Shown: positions 44,587-54,253 of the stretch, piece by piece
Layout of the letters: every line of letters starts with the position of its first letter
How positions within the stretch are numbered: position 1 is the first letter of the stretch
Source of the DNA: Macrococcoides bohemicum
GTDB lineage: Bacteria > Bacillota > Bacilli > Staphylococcales > Staphylococcaceae
Reading direction: 5' to 3' (one strand)
NCBI RefSeq assembly: GCF_042658685.1
Contig: NZ_JBHSQY010000001.1
Length of the DNA: 64,000 nucleotides
The notes under the pieces: generated by a model
The model's database searches: none
What the model saw: only the letters and a program-made list of their open reading frames with translations
What the model was told of the DNA's origin: nothing
Made by a program: the position numbers and the translations under genes

Positions 44587-44601
44587 ATGTAAACGTTTTA
44601 T
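44587..44601. promoter_or_regulatory. cre-like (CcpA) site upstream of odhA
   Basis: ATGTAAACGTTTTAT fits the consensus WTGNAANCGNWNNCW at 14 of 15 positions (A instead of the final C). Just downstream of the -10 candidate, a place where CcpA binding would block transcription of the TCA-cycle genes during growth on sugar. Confidence 0.55.
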
Positions 44602-44624
44602 TTAATTAAATGGAGGGTGGAACC

Positions 44625-47411
44625 ATGACAAAAGGTAAAAACCTAGATGAAGCACCACCTAGATTTGGAACGAACTTAGGTATTCTTTTAGAAATGTTCG
44701 ATCAATATCTAGTGGATCCATCGTCGGTATCTGATGAGTTACAAGTTTTATTTTCAAGTATTCAGGGGGGGCGACCAGCACTATCAGGGAATTTAAATAG
44801 TGTAGGTAATGCCGATACTGAGAAAGTTAAGCGTGTGTTAAAGTTAATTGATAATATTAGATTGTATGGACATCTTACAGCTGATATCTATCCATTATAC
44901 CGTCCACATAGAGAAAATTTACCAGCATTAACACTTGAGGATTTTAATCTGTCGGAAGATGATTTAAAATCTTTGCCAGCTGGACTAATATCTGAACGTT
45001 ATGCGCAACAATTTGACAATGCTTTAGAAGCAATCAATCATTTACAAGCTGCTTATCAAAGTACAATAGGTTTTGAAATCTCGCATATAAATGATGCAAA
45101 TGAACGTGAATGGTTAATTGAACAAATCGAATCACGTGAGCATCATCAATTAAGTAAAGACGAAAAGATTAATCTATTAAAAAGTCTTGCACACGTAGAG
45201 GGCTTCGAAAAATATATTCATAAAAATTTCGTAGGAGCAAAACGTTTCTCAATTGAAGGTGTAGATGCTTTAGTACCAATGTTAGAGAATGTATTGCGTA
45301 TTGCAAATAAAGAAAACATCAGAAACATTGAAATTGGTATGGCTCACCGTGGGCGATTAAATGTCTTGACACACATTTTAGAAAAGCCATACGAAATGAT
45401 GTTATCTGAATTTATGCATACTGATCCTCTGAAATTCTTACCTGAAGATGGTTCGCTTGTTGTAACAAAGGGTTGGACGAATGATGTTAAATACCATTTA
45501 GGTGGTAAGAAGACAACAACGAAGTACGGTAATGAGCAAGTCGTTTCGCTTGCGAACAACCCATCTCACTTAGAAATTGTTGCACCAGTCGTTTTAGGTA
45601 AGACACGTGCAGTTCAGGAAGTAACGACTGACGTGAATAAACCAGAACAGGATTTCAATAAAGCATTAGCAGTATTAATTCATGGAGATGCAGCATTTCC
45701 TGGGCAAGGTATTAACTTTGAGAGTATGAATTTAAGCAATTTAGATGGTTACTCTGTTGGTGGTTCGCTGCATATTATTACAAATAACCGTGTAGGATTT
45801 ACAACTGAGCCATATGATTCAAGATCTACTACGTATGCAACTGACGTTGCCAAAGGTTATGACTTACCGATTATTCATGTCAATGCTGATGATGTTGAAG
45901 CTTGTATGGAAGCGATTCAACTTGCAATGGCTTTCCGTCAAAAATTTCACAAAGATTTCGTAATTGATTTAGTAGGTTATCGTCGTTACGGTCATAATGA
46001 AATGGATGAACCAACGATTACGAACCCAATGTTATATAAAGAAGTAAAAGGACATCCAAGTATTGAAATTAAATACGGTAAAGAGCTTGTAGCAGAAGGT
46101 GTTATTACTGAAGATGAAATGAATGCAATTTTTGATGGTGTTACTGCTGAAATGCGTACTGCACATGATAAAATTGATAAGAGTACGAAAAATAATGACA
46201 GTGAAATGCTTGCACCTGTTGAAGTGACAGAAGGTTATGAAAGTGTGGAAACAGGTGTTTCATCTGATCGTTTGAGAAAACTAAATGAAGAAATGTTAAG
46301 TACTCCAGAGACATTTACAGTATTCAATAAGCTTCAAAAAATTCTTGAGCGTCGAAATGATCCGTTTACTAAAGATGGATTAATTGACTGGGGCCATGCT
46401 GAACTTTTAGCTTATGGAACAATCATTCAAGACGGAAAACCTGTAAGACATACGGGTCAGGATGCGGAGCGAGGAACATTTGCACATCGTCATGCGGTAT
46501 TAAATGATGAAAATAATGGAGATAAGTATGTACCTTTGCAACACATTTCTGACGCAAAAGCATCTTTTGATATTCATAATTCTCCGTTATCAGAAGCTGC
46601 TGTTGTAGGTTTTGAATATGGCTACAATTTAGAAAATAATGATGCATTAGCAGTATGGGAAGCTCAGTATGGAGATTTTGCTAATATGGCACAAATGATT
46701 TTTGATAATTTTGTATCAAGTGCAAATGCTAAATGGGGAGAACGCAGTGGGTTAACCTTACTGCTTCCTCACGCATATGAAGGTCAAGGTCCGGAACACT
46801 CTTCTGCACGTTTAGAGCGTTTCTTACAGCTTGCCGGTGAAAATAACTGGACGGTAGCGAATGTGACTTCAACAGCAAACTATTTCCACTTATTACGTCG
46901 TCAGGCACATTATTTAAATACGTTACAGATGCGACCACTTGTATTAATGAGTCCAAAGAGCTTATTACGAAATAACTTTGTAGCAGATACGGTTGATAAG
47001 TTTACTGAAGGAAGCTTTAAACCTATTATTTCTGAAAGTTATAAAAAGACGAAAGTTAAGAAGTTGTTAATTGCAAGTGGAAAAGTCGCTATTGACTTAT
47101 ACACTGAATTGCAGAAAAATCCAAATGATACAATTCATTTAATTCGATTAGAACAATTGTATCCATTACCAAAGGATGAAATTCAAGCAATTATAAACGA
47201 TTTACGTGGTTTAACTGAAATCGGATTTGTTCAGGAAGAACCTGAAAATCAAGGTGCGTGGCAATATGTTTATCCAGAATTACTGGATATGGCGCGAGGT
47301 ATTGACGTTAAGTATTATGGTCGTGTACGTCGTGCTGCACCATCTGAAGGCGATAATGAGATTCATAAACTTGTTCAAACAAAAATCATCAATGAAGCTT
47401 TAAACTTATAA
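44625..47411 (+). CDS. odhA: 2-oxoglutarate dehydrogenase E1 component
   Basis: 928 residues. Thiamine-diphosphate enzyme that decarboxylates 2-oxoglutarate and passes succinyl to the lipoyl of OdhB. HxN-type start PPRFGTNLGILLEMFDQYL, GMAHRGRLNVL (about 244-254), the diphosphate-binding GDAAFPGQGI and DLVGYRRYGHNEMDEP, and a C-terminal transketolase-like half. ATG at 44625 follows TGGAGGGTGG. 14 bases before odhB. Confidence 0.96.
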   Translation: MTKGKNLDEAPPRFGTNLGILLEMFDQYLVDPSSVSDELQVLFSSIQGGRPALSGNLNSVGNADTEKVKRVLKLIDNIRLYGHLTADIYPLYRPHRENLPALTLEDFNLSEDDLKSLPAGLISERYAQQFDNALEAINHLQAAYQSTIGFEISHINDANEREWLIEQIESREHHQLSKDEKINLLKSLAHVEGFEKYIHKNFVGAKRFSIEGVDALVPMLENVLRIANKENIRNIEIGMAHRGRLNVLTHILEKPYEMMLSEFMHTDPLKFLPEDGSLVVTKGWTNDVKYHLGGKKTTTKYGNEQVVSLANNPSHLEIVAPVVLGKTRAVQEVTTDVNKPEQDFNKALAVLIHGDAAFPGQGINFESMNLSNLDGYSVGGSLHIITNNRVGFTTEPYDSRSTTYATDVAKGYDLPIIHVNADDVEACMEAIQLAMAFRQKFHKDFVIDLVGYRRYGHNEMDEPTITNPMLYKEVKGHPSIEIKYGKELVAEGVITEDEMNAIFDGVTAEMRTAHDKIDKSTKNNDSEMLAPVEVTEGYESVETGVSSDRLRKLNEEMLSTPETFTVFNKLQKILERRNDPFTKDGLIDWGHAELLAYGTIIQDGKPVRHTGQDAERGTFAHRHAVLNDENNGDKYVPLQHISDAKASFDIHNSPLSEAAVVGFEYGYNLENNDALAVWEAQYGDFANMAQMIFDNFVSSANAKWGERSGLTLLLPHAYEGQGPEHSSARLERFLQLAGENNWTVANVTSTANYFHLLRRQAHYLNTLQMRPLVLMSPKSLLRNNFVADTVDKFTEGSFKPIISESYKKTKVKKLLIASGKVAIDLYTELQKNPNDTIHLIRLEQLYPLPKDEIQAIINDLRGLTEIGFVQEEPENQGAWQYVYPELLDMARGIDVKYYGRVRRAAPSEGDNEIHKLVQTKIINEALNL

Positions 47412-47425
47412 GGGGGAAAATAAAA

Positions 47426-48703
47426 GTGGCAGAAATCAGAGTTCCAGAATTAGCAGAATCTATTACAGAAGGTACGATATCAACTTGGTTTAAACAAGTT
47501 GGAGATACAGTTGAAAAAGGCGAAAACATCGTTGAACTTGAAACAGATAAAGTTAACGTAGAAGTTATTTCTGAAGAAGCAGGCGTTATAACAGAAATAA
47601 AAGCACAAGAAGGAGATACAGTTGAAGTTGGATCAGTCATCGCAACTGTTGGTGAAGGTGGGGCAACATCAGCACCAGCAGAAAATAGATCACCTGAAGC
47701 TGCTCCAGCAACTTCTGAAAAAACAGAAGCAGCTGTAAATTCAGCTGAAACTTCAAAAAACGCTCCAGAATCACCTGAAGCTGTAACAACAAATGAAAAA
47801 AGCGGACGAATTGTAGCAACGCCGTCTGCCAGAAAGTATGCGCGTGAACATGGTATTGATTTAGCTTCAATTAATCCTCGCGACCCTAAAGGATTAATCA
47901 GAAGTCATGATGTACAGAATGCAGTTAATGTACCTGTGCAAGCTGAAAAACCAGCAGCTCCAGCACAGGAAAAACCTGCAAAACCTGAGAATCCTGCAAA
48001 ACCTGTAATTCGTGAAAAAATGAGTCGCAGAAGAAAAACAATTGCTAATAAATTATTAGAAGTTTCTCAGAATACTGCAATGCTTACTACGTTTAACGAA
48101 ATCGATATGACAAATGTTATGGATTTACGTAAACGTAAAAAAGATGCATTCCAGGAAAATCACGACGGTACACGTTTAGGTTTCATGTCATTCTTTACAA
48201 AAGCTGTTGTAGCAGCACTTAAAAAATATCCTGCTGTTAATGCTGAAATTGATGGAGACGATTTAATCTTAAAACAATTCTATGATATCGGTGTAGCTGT
48301 ATCTACTGACGAAGGTTTAGTAGTACCTGTTGTACGTGATTGTGATAAGAAGAACTTTGCTGAAATCGAAGGTTCTATCTATGATTTAGCAATTAAAGCA
48401 CGCGATAAAAAATTAGGTCTTGATGATATGATGGGTGGTTCATTTACAATCACTAACGGTGGTGTATTCGGTTCATTAATGTCTACACCTATTATCAATG
48501 GTACGCAAGCTGCTATTTTAGGTATGCACTCAATTGTGACGCGTCCAGTTGCAATTGATAAAGAACGCATGGAAAATCGTCCGATGATGTATGTCGCATT
48601 AAGTTATGATCACAGAATTATCGATGGTAAAGAAGCTGTAGGTTTCTTGAAAACTGTTAAAGAATTAATCGAAAATCCTGAAGATTTATTGTTAGAAAGC
48701 TAA
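47426..48703 (+). CDS. odhB: dihydrolipoamide succinyltransferase (E2 of 2-oxoglutarate dehydrogenase)
   Basis: 425 residues. One N-terminal lipoyl domain with K42 (ETDKVNVEV), an Ala/Pro/Glu linker, a peripheral-subunit binding domain (ATPSARKYAREHGIDLASI), a second Ala/Pro/Lys linker and a C-terminal catalytic domain with the SYDHRIIDG histidine motif. GTG start at 47426 with AAGGGGGAAAA in front. E3 is not encoded here. A strong terminator follows. Confidence 0.96.
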   Translation: MAEIRVPELAESITEGTISTWFKQVGDTVEKGENIVELETDKVNVEVISEEAGVITEIKAQEGDTVEVGSVIATVGEGGATSAPAENRSPEAAPATSEKTEAAVNSAETSKNAPESPEAVTTNEKSGRIVATPSARKYAREHGIDLASINPRDPKGLIRSHDVQNAVNVPVQAEKPAAPAQEKPAKPENPAKPVIREKMSRRRKTIANKLLEVSQNTAMLTTFNEIDMTNVMDLRKRKKDAFQENHDGTRLGFMSFFTKAVVAALKKYPAVNAEIDGDDLILKQFYDIGVAVSTDEGLVVPVVRDCDKKNFAEIEGSIYDLAIKARDKKLGLDDMMGGSFTITNGGVFGSLMSTPIINGTQAAILGMHSIVTRPVAIDKERMENRPMMYVALSYDHRIIDGKEAVGFLKTVKELIENPEDLLLES

Positions 48704-48722
48704 TTTATTATAAATAATTTAC

Positions 48723-48769
48723 CCAGTAACTTATACACGTTATAATAAGTATAAGTTACTGGTTTTTTT
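48723..48769 (+). terminator. terminator after odhAB
   Basis: Perfect 14-bp stem (48723-48736 with 48749-48762), 12-base loop, then seven T. Confidence 0.92.
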
Positions 48770-48787
48770 ATATTTGGAGGGGAAATG

Positions 48788-49747
48788 ATGGATTTATTAG
48801 GATTACATCACGTCACTGCAATTACGAGTGATGCACAAAAGTGTTATGACTTTTATCATAATGTTCTAGGACTAAAGCTTGTTAAAAAGACAGTTAATCA
48901 AGATGCAATTGATACATATCATCTGTTTTTTGCTGATAATGAAGGTAGTCCCGGTACAGATGTGACTTTCTTTGATTTTAAAGATGCACCAAAGCATGTA
49001 GGTGGTGCAAATGATATATTCGCATTTACTTTACGCGTACCCACAGATTATAGTCTTTACTATTTCAAACAGCGTTTTGATGAAATGCATATTAAATATG
49101 ATACTGTCATTAAGTTAAATGGTAAATATGCTTTACCTTTCTATGATTTCGATGATCGTCTAATATATTTGATTTCTGATGAATTGAATAGTGGTATTCC
49201 ATTGGGGAAACCAAATCCAGATAGTCCTGTAGAAAGTGTTCATCAGATATTAGGGTTGGGACCAGTATTACTTGCTGTAGAACACACGCTTGTTACAGCA
49301 TCAGTTCTCACTCAAATATTAGGGATGAAACGAATCGATGAATATGAACATAAAGATTCATTAGACGCTGTTCACGTATTTACAATGGGTGATGGTGGTA
49401 ACGGTGGAGAAGTACATCTTTTAAAACGTACTGGCCATTCTCAACAAGGTTACGGCGGTGTACATCATGTCGCGTTTAGATTAAGTGATGAGTTAAAATT
49501 ACAAGCGGCATTAAATAAATTGAATACAGGTAATATTCCTAACTCAGGGCTTGTTGATCGATTTTATTTTAAATCTTTATATTTTAGAGATATTTCAGGA
49601 ATATTATTTGAACTTGCAACGGATGGGCCTGGATTTTCATCTGATGAACCAATTGATGCTTTAGGGGAATGTTTGAGTTTACCACCATTTTTAGAAGCAC
49701 GTCGAAATGAAATTGAAAGTGCATTAAAACCAATACAAACAAAATAA
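48788..49747 (+). CDS. VOC-superfamily ring-cleaving dioxygenase-like protein
   Basis: 319 residues. Two glyoxalase/bleomycin-type repeats (about 1-140, 155-300), starting LLGLHHVTAITSDAQKCYDFY and with GYGGVHHVAFRL in the second half. Histidines H7/H8 and the later H and E (FELATDGPG) can form the metal site. Relatives (MhqA/MhqE/MhqO) help resist quinones in Bacillus and S. aureus. ATG at 48788, seven bases after GGAGG; the ATG at 48785 is an alternative. Confidence 0.82.
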   Translation: MDLLGLHHVTAITSDAQKCYDFYHNVLGLKLVKKTVNQDAIDTYHLFFADNEGSPGTDVTFFDFKDAPKHVGGANDIFAFTLRVPTDYSLYYFKQRFDEMHIKYDTVIKLNGKYALPFYDFDDRLIYLISDELNSGIPLGKPNPDSPVESVHQILGLGPVLLAVEHTLVTASVLTQILGMKRIDEYEHKDSLDAVHVFTMGDGGNGGEVHLLKRTGHSQQGYGGVHHVAFRLSDELKLQAALNKLNTGNIPNSGLVDRFYFKSLYFRDISGILFELATDGPGFSSDEPIDALGECLSLPPFLEARRNEIESALKPIQTK

Positions 49748-49765
49748 AGATATGGAGTTGTTAAT

Positions 49766-49969
49766 ATGTTACATGAAGAATGGCAAGATAAGGCAGCAAT
49801 TAAACAGGTAAAAGTAATTAATGTTGATGCTAAAAAGTATAAAGTGAGCGATATGCTTACTGTCGGTCAAGTATATGATGTTGTAAATGAAACTGAAGAA
49901 TATTATCAGATACGAGACAACAGTGGCAAAGTTGGCGGATACTATAAAGAATATTTTGAAGAAGTTTAA
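49766..49969 (+). CDS. small conserved protein (DUF6501-like)
   Basis: 67 residues, soluble, acidic. Predicted small beta-barrel type: KVSDMLTVGQVYDVVNETEEYYQIRDNSGKVGGYYKEYF reads as SH3-like strands. Resembles the DUF6501 family by length and ending; function unknown. ATGGAGTTG precedes the ATG. Lies 18 bases after the dioxygenase gene, probably cotranscribed. Confidence 0.7.
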   Translation: MLHEEWQDKAAIKQVKVINVDAKKYKVSDMLTVGQVYDVVNETEEYYQIRDNSGKVGGYYKEYFEEV

Positions 49970-49999
49970 AAATATTATTAGTACAGATTATAACTTCAG

Positions 50000-50027
50000 A
50001 AAAAGTATTATATTTATAATACTTTTT
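50000..50027. terminator. terminator after the small DUF6501-like gene
   Basis: Perfect 12-bp stem AAAAAGTATTAT / ATAATACTTTTT with loop ATTT. Bidirectional in form. Confidence 0.8.
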
Positions 50028-50076
50028 GTGACAAAATCGTCAAAACAGTTTATAACAAAACATTAGTACAATCATG

Positions 50077-50082
50077 TATAAT
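50077..50082 (+). promoter_or_regulatory. -10 box upstream of the AAA/vWA operon
   Basis: Perfect TATAAT. The expected start (near 50089) is immediately followed by the hairpin at 50096. Confidence 0.55.
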
Positions 50083-50095
50083 ATAGTTAATCAAT

Positions 50096-50123
50096 AAAGA
50101 GGCATCTCATTGCCTCTTTTTAT
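50096..50123 (+). terminator. leader hairpin with T tract before the AAA/vWA operon
   Basis: Perfect 9-bp stem AAAGAGGCA / TGCCTCTTT with a 6-base loop, followed by a T-rich stretch. It lies between the TATAAT and the start codon, so it may act as an attenuator or a 5' end stabiliser. Confidence 0.65.
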
Positions 50124-50142
50124 TTTGAAAGGGAGTACAATC

Positions 50143-50925
50143 ATGCAAAAATATCAAAATAGTGACGTAACCATTTACGAGGACGCACTTGCAATGCTAA
50201 ATTTACGTAAAAATGTACTATTAAAGGGTCCAACTGGATCAGGTAAAACGAAATTAGCAGAAACATTGAGTGTCGATATGGACCAGAAGATGAATAGTAT
50301 TAACTGTTCAGTAGATTTAGATGCAGAGAGTTTATTAGGATATAAAACAATTGAAAATATCAAAGGTGAATCTAGAATTGTATTCGTTGATGGACCAGTT
50401 ATTGAAGCAATGCGTGAAGGTAACATATTATACATTGATGAAATTAATATGGCTAAACCAGAAACGTTACCTATTTTAAACGGTGTGCTTGATTTTCGTA
50501 GAACAATAACGAATCCGTTTACTGGAGAAGTGATTAAAGCACATGATAATTTTAAAGTAATTGCAGCGATAAATGTTGGTTATGTAGGTACATTACCAAT
50601 GAACGAAGCATTAAAAAATAGATTTGTTGTATTAGATTTACACTATATTAGTGGTGATGTCTTAAAACAAGTAATATTAGAACAAACCACATTACAAGAT
50701 ACAAAGATAATTGATCAGATTATAAAATTTAATCAGGATTTAGTAACGATGGCGAGTCAAGGTCAAATTAGTGAAGAAGCAAGTTCAGTTCGTGCTTTAC
50801 TTGATTTCTGTGATTTAATACAAGCGATGCCTATAGAACGTGCAGCGAAACGTGCGATCATTGATAAGTTGGATGATGAGCGTGAACAAAATGCAATCAT
50901 TAATGCGATGGAACTGAATTTTTAA
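50143..50925 (+). CDS. MoxR-family AAA+ ATPase
   Basis: 260 residues. Walker A GPTGSGKTK (29-37), Walker B ILYIDEINMA, sensor 1 (AAINVGY) and a C-terminal arginine-rich lid. MoxR/CbbQ/NorQ type ATPases work with a vWA protein to remodel metalloenzymes or complexes; the partner follows directly. The ATG at 50143 follows AAAGGGAGTACAA; a longer in-frame reading from 50110 runs through the leader hairpin and is rejected. Client unknown. Overlaps the next gene by 1 base. Confidence 0.88.
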   Translation: MQKYQNSDVTIYEDALAMLNLRKNVLLKGPTGSGKTKLAETLSVDMDQKMNSINCSVDLDAESLLGYKTIENIKGESRIVFVDGPVIEAMREGNILYIDEINMAKPETLPILNGVLDFRRTITNPFTGEVIKAHDNFKVIAAINVGYVGTLPMNEALKNRFVVLDLHYISGDVLKQVILEQTTLQDTKIIDQIIKFNQDLVTMASQGQISEEASSVRALLDFCDLIQAMPIERAAKRAIIDKLDDEREQNAIINAMELNF

Positions 50926-52766
50926 TGAGTGAAAAATTTATATTATTTAATGATGAGCGCGTGGATCCATCTTTAATAATGACTTTGACTGACTTAGCCC
51001 AACTATTACGTGAAGTTGAGACAGTGAAAGTAAACTTCCAGAAGTTTGCTTATTTTGATCTTGCAGAAAATACAATTAATGTAGCATTTAAATGGAAACA
51101 TAGAGAACGTGAAGAAGAAATGAAATTATTGAAGAGTGACACGATTTTACATGCTATAGGGTTTGATCATACGGACTTAGATGTTGTAGAAGAAGTACTA
51201 GATGAGCAATTTCGAGTAAAGAGTTTCTTTCAGCAGCTCTTTATGATGATTGATGAGTTCAGATTAATGCACTTAATCAGTAAAGAAAGACCTTTTACAA
51301 AGAAATTCTTTGATGTACGCATTCGAGCAAAATTAAAAGAGAATGAAAGTCAGATTAAATTTTATCAGACTAAGGCAATGCCCACTGATGAATTATTTTT
51401 ACAAATTGAACATACATTACTGACAGATAACATCCTTTCATTTCATACCATGTTTTTTACGGAACTAGAATATAACATTCAGCTTGCCTTACAATCATTT
51501 TATGACTTAAAAAATACCGAAGATAGTGCGAATCTTGCAATAAGACTAATGCTGTTAATAGAACCAAATTTAACGAAAGATATGTTAAACGAATATTATC
51601 ATATCCCGAAATTAGCATATATGAATGCTAAAGCTGCTAAAAAAGCGAATTTAGATAAAGCGAAACAAGACGTATCAGAAATGGATGAATCAGAATCAGT
51701 CCAGACAAAACAACGTGACATAGAAACTAAGAGTGGTGCTTATCTTGAGACTGAAGTGACTGAAGGTTCGAACAGTAATAATATTAAAGAAAATGATCGC
51801 GAAGGTGACGCTAGTGATGACATTACTGAGATGGTGATGGGGAAAGGTAAGACAAAACCGCCTCAGACAGACGCAGAAGGTAATGATATTAGTGATGTCG
51901 TTGGGGAAGAGAACATCAATACAAAGATAATTTGGAAAGAAACTGTGCAGGATGATAAAAGTCTAACAATATATAATGCATATAAAGAAGATGTATTAAA
52001 AGAAATAAAAACATTGGTTAATGTCATTAACAAAAGTGTTGATCACGAAGTCAATGCTAAACGTCAAGGTTTAAGTAAGGGTAAATTAAGCCGCAATCTT
52101 ACACAATGGTTTCTAGATGATCGCAAACGCGTATTTTATAAAGAAGATCAGAAATCTTATAAATTAGATGCAACGTTTATGTTATTAATTGATGCCTCTT
52201 ATAGCATGGAAGATAAACTAGAAGAAACAAAAAAGGGTATCGTGTTGTTTCATGAGACATTACAGCAATTATCGATAAGACACGAAATCATGGCTTTCTC
52301 TGAAGATGGATTTGAAGCGGATAAAAATATTCAGCCGAATATATTAGAACAAATCATTACTTATCAAAATTCCTTACAACATCAATATTCTCCAAATGTA
52401 GTAAGTTATAAGACCGGTGAGGATAATCGAGATGGTTTAGCGATTAGGATAGCTGGTAATATGTTAAAAGCACGTCAGGAAAAACAAAAATTTTTAATCG
52501 TCTTCTCAGATGGTGAACCATCAGCATTTGATTATGAATCAAATGGTATTATAGATACCCATGATGCAGTAGTTGCCTTACGTAAAGAAAATATTTATGT
52601 CATCAATATTTTCTTAAGCCAGACAAAAATCGATGAAAATACAATGGCAACAATAAAGAATATTTATAATGATTTCTGCATATTTGTGGAAGGTGTAGAA
52701 AAGTTGCCTAGTGTGATTCAGCCGCTTCTTAAAACTTTATTACTCCAAAGCATGAAACAATTTTAG
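50925..52766 (+). CDS. vWA-domain protein (CobT/NorD-like), partner of the MoxR ATPase
   Basis: 613 residues, no signal peptide. N-terminal helical part, an acidic low-complexity linker (about 250-320), and a C-terminal von Willebrand A domain with an intact MIDAS: D423-A-S-Y-S427 (LIDASYSMED), a downstream threonine and FSDGEPSAFD. The ATPase/vWA pairing is typical of chaperone-like metal or cofactor insertion systems, but no client enzyme is next to it. Overlaps the ATPase stop by one base. Confidence 0.86.
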   Translation: MSEKFILFNDERVDPSLIMTLTDLAQLLREVETVKVNFQKFAYFDLAENTINVAFKWKHREREEEMKLLKSDTILHAIGFDHTDLDVVEEVLDEQFRVKSFFQQLFMMIDEFRLMHLISKERPFTKKFFDVRIRAKLKENESQIKFYQTKAMPTDELFLQIEHTLLTDNILSFHTMFFTELEYNIQLALQSFYDLKNTEDSANLAIRLMLLIEPNLTKDMLNEYYHIPKLAYMNAKAAKKANLDKAKQDVSEMDESESVQTKQRDIETKSGAYLETEVTEGSNSNNIKENDREGDASDDITEMVMGKGKTKPPQTDAEGNDISDVVGEENINTKIIWKETVQDDKSLTIYNAYKEDVLKEIKTLVNVINKSVDHEVNAKRQGLSKGKLSRNLTQWFLDDRKRVFYKEDQKSYKLDATFMLLIDASYSMEDKLEETKKGIVLFHETLQQLSIRHEIMAFSEDGFEADKNIQPNILEQIITYQNSLQHQYSPNVVSYKTGEDNRDGLAIRIAGNMLKARQEKQKFLIVFSDGEPSAFDYESNGIIDTHDAVVALRKENIYVINIFLSQTKIDENTMATIKNIYNDFCIFVEGVEKLPSVIQPLLKTLLLQSMKQF

Positions 52767-52773
52767 GATAATT

Positions 52774-52807
52774 ACACACACTTATTAACGGTGTGTGTAT
52801 TTTTTTT
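52774..52807 (+). terminator. terminator after the AAA/vWA operon
   Basis: Stem ACACACAC / GTGTGTGT with a 9-base loop and a run of eight T. Confidence 0.88.
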
Positions 52808-52883
52808 AAATTTTCTGAAAAGTTGTAGACTTTATGCGTTTAAAGTGATACCATAATTAACATTAAAGTAAGGAGGTCATCCC

Positions 52884-54212
52884 ATGAATAAGAATACTTG
52901 GGTCGTAGGTTTTATGTTATTTGCAATATTTTTTGGAGCGGGTAATTTAATTTTTCCGCCAAATTTAGGTTTTGCTAGTGGTCAGTTTTTCTGGCCGGCA
53001 ATTTTTGGTTTTATTTTAACAGGGGTAGGCTTACCTTTACTTGGTATTATCGTAGGATCTTTAGATGAATCAGGCTATAAAGGTGTACTTCACAGAATTA
53101 ATCCGGTATTCGGAATCTTATTTCTGTCAGCAGTATATTTAACGATTGGACCATTATTTGCTATTCCGAGAACAGGTGCAACATCTTACGAAATGGCTGT
53201 ATTACCATTTTTAAAGGCACCGTCAGCAATGTCTTTATTGATTTTTACTATTGTTTTCTTTGGAATCACATTATGGTTAGCAATTAATCCATCGAAAATG
53301 GTAGATAGAGTAGGGGCAATATTAACACCACTATTACTTATTTCTATCATTGCGTTAGTTGTTGTAAGTATCTTCTTGTTATCTGATACATCACCAGTGA
53401 AGGCACAGGCTGATGTTTATACGAATTTAAATACAAGTTTCTTTAGTGGATTTACAAGTGGTTATCAAACGATGGATGCTATTGCAGCGATTGCATTCTC
53501 AGTAATTGTTATCAATGCGATTAAAGAGAAAGGCATCTCGAAAGAGACAGGTCTATTTAAACAAACGATATTAGCTGGAATCATTGCAGCGATTGCATTA
53601 GGCTTTATTTATCTAACATTAGGTTGGATTGGTAGTCATTATCATTTATCAGCTGCACAGCTTTCAGAAATTAAGGATAATGAATCAGATTTAGGTACAT
53701 ATATACTAACGCATGTAGCGCATGATACGTTTGGCACCTTCGGAAAATTATTGATTGGTATCATTGTCAGCTTAGCTTGTTTAACAACCTCAACTGGTCT
53801 AGTTGTTGCTGTAAGTGAATATTTCAATGAGATATTCCCAAAAATCTCGTATAAAACTTATGCAATTGCATTTACTTTGTTCAGTTTTATATTAGCAAAC
53901 CAAGGTTTAAAAGCAGTAATTGAAAAATCTATTCCTGTGTTATTAATCTTGTATCCGATTGCTATGACTTTAGTGTTAATTATGTTAGTTGCTAAGTTTG
54001 TACCGACACCATTATTAGCATTTCAAATTCCGATTATATTAGTAACGATTGTTTCTGTTTTATCAGTAATAAGTTCTCAGTTTAAAGTGTTACCATTTAT
54101 GAATGCATTACCTTTAAAAGCACAATCAATGGAATGGCTAATATTCGCTGTAGTTGGATATATCATCGGTTATGTAATAGGATTAAGACAAACTAAAATT
54201 GCATATAAATAA
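52884..54212 (+). CDS. brnQ: branched-chain amino acid carrier (LIVCS family)
   Basis: 442 residues, about 12 membrane helices. Sodium- or proton-coupled uptake of leucine, isoleucine and valine. The N-terminal FMLFAIFFGAGNLIFPPNLG is diagnostic. AAGGAGGTCATCCC precedes the ATG. I saw neither a T-box leader nor a clear CodY box in the 117-base gap upstream. Monocistronic: terminators lie on both sides. Confidence 0.94.
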   Translation: MNKNTWVVGFMLFAIFFGAGNLIFPPNLGFASGQFFWPAIFGFILTGVGLPLLGIIVGSLDESGYKGVLHRINPVFGILFLSAVYLTIGPLFAIPRTGATSYEMAVLPFLKAPSAMSLLIFTIVFFGITLWLAINPSKMVDRVGAILTPLLLISIIALVVVSIFLLSDTSPVKAQADVYTNLNTSFFSGFTSGYQTMDAIAAIAFSVIVINAIKEKGISKETGLFKQTILAGIIAAIALGFIYLTLGWIGSHYHLSAAQLSEIKDNESDLGTYILTHVAHDTFGTFGKLLIGIIVSLACLTTSTGLVVAVSEYFNEIFPKISYKTYAIAFTLFSFILANQGLKAVIEKSIPVLLILYPIAMTLVLIMLVAKFVPTPLLAFQIPIILVTIVSVLSVISSQFKVLPFMNALPLKAQSMEWLIFAVVGYIIGYVIGLRQTKIAYK

Positions 54213-54215
54213 AAA

Positions 54216-54253
54216 AAGGAGGGTGAGACATAAGTCTCAGCCCTCTTCTTTCT
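54216..54253. terminator. bidirectional terminator between brnQ and telA
   Basis: GAGGGTGAGAC / GTCTCAGCCCTC pair with one bulged G and loop ATAA; A run on the left, T-rich on the right. Confidence 0.85.

Noticed and set aside
52767..52883. T-box leader for brnQ
   Set aside because: Only a terminator of the previous operon is present; no T-box sequence or specifier stem, and the gap is too short.
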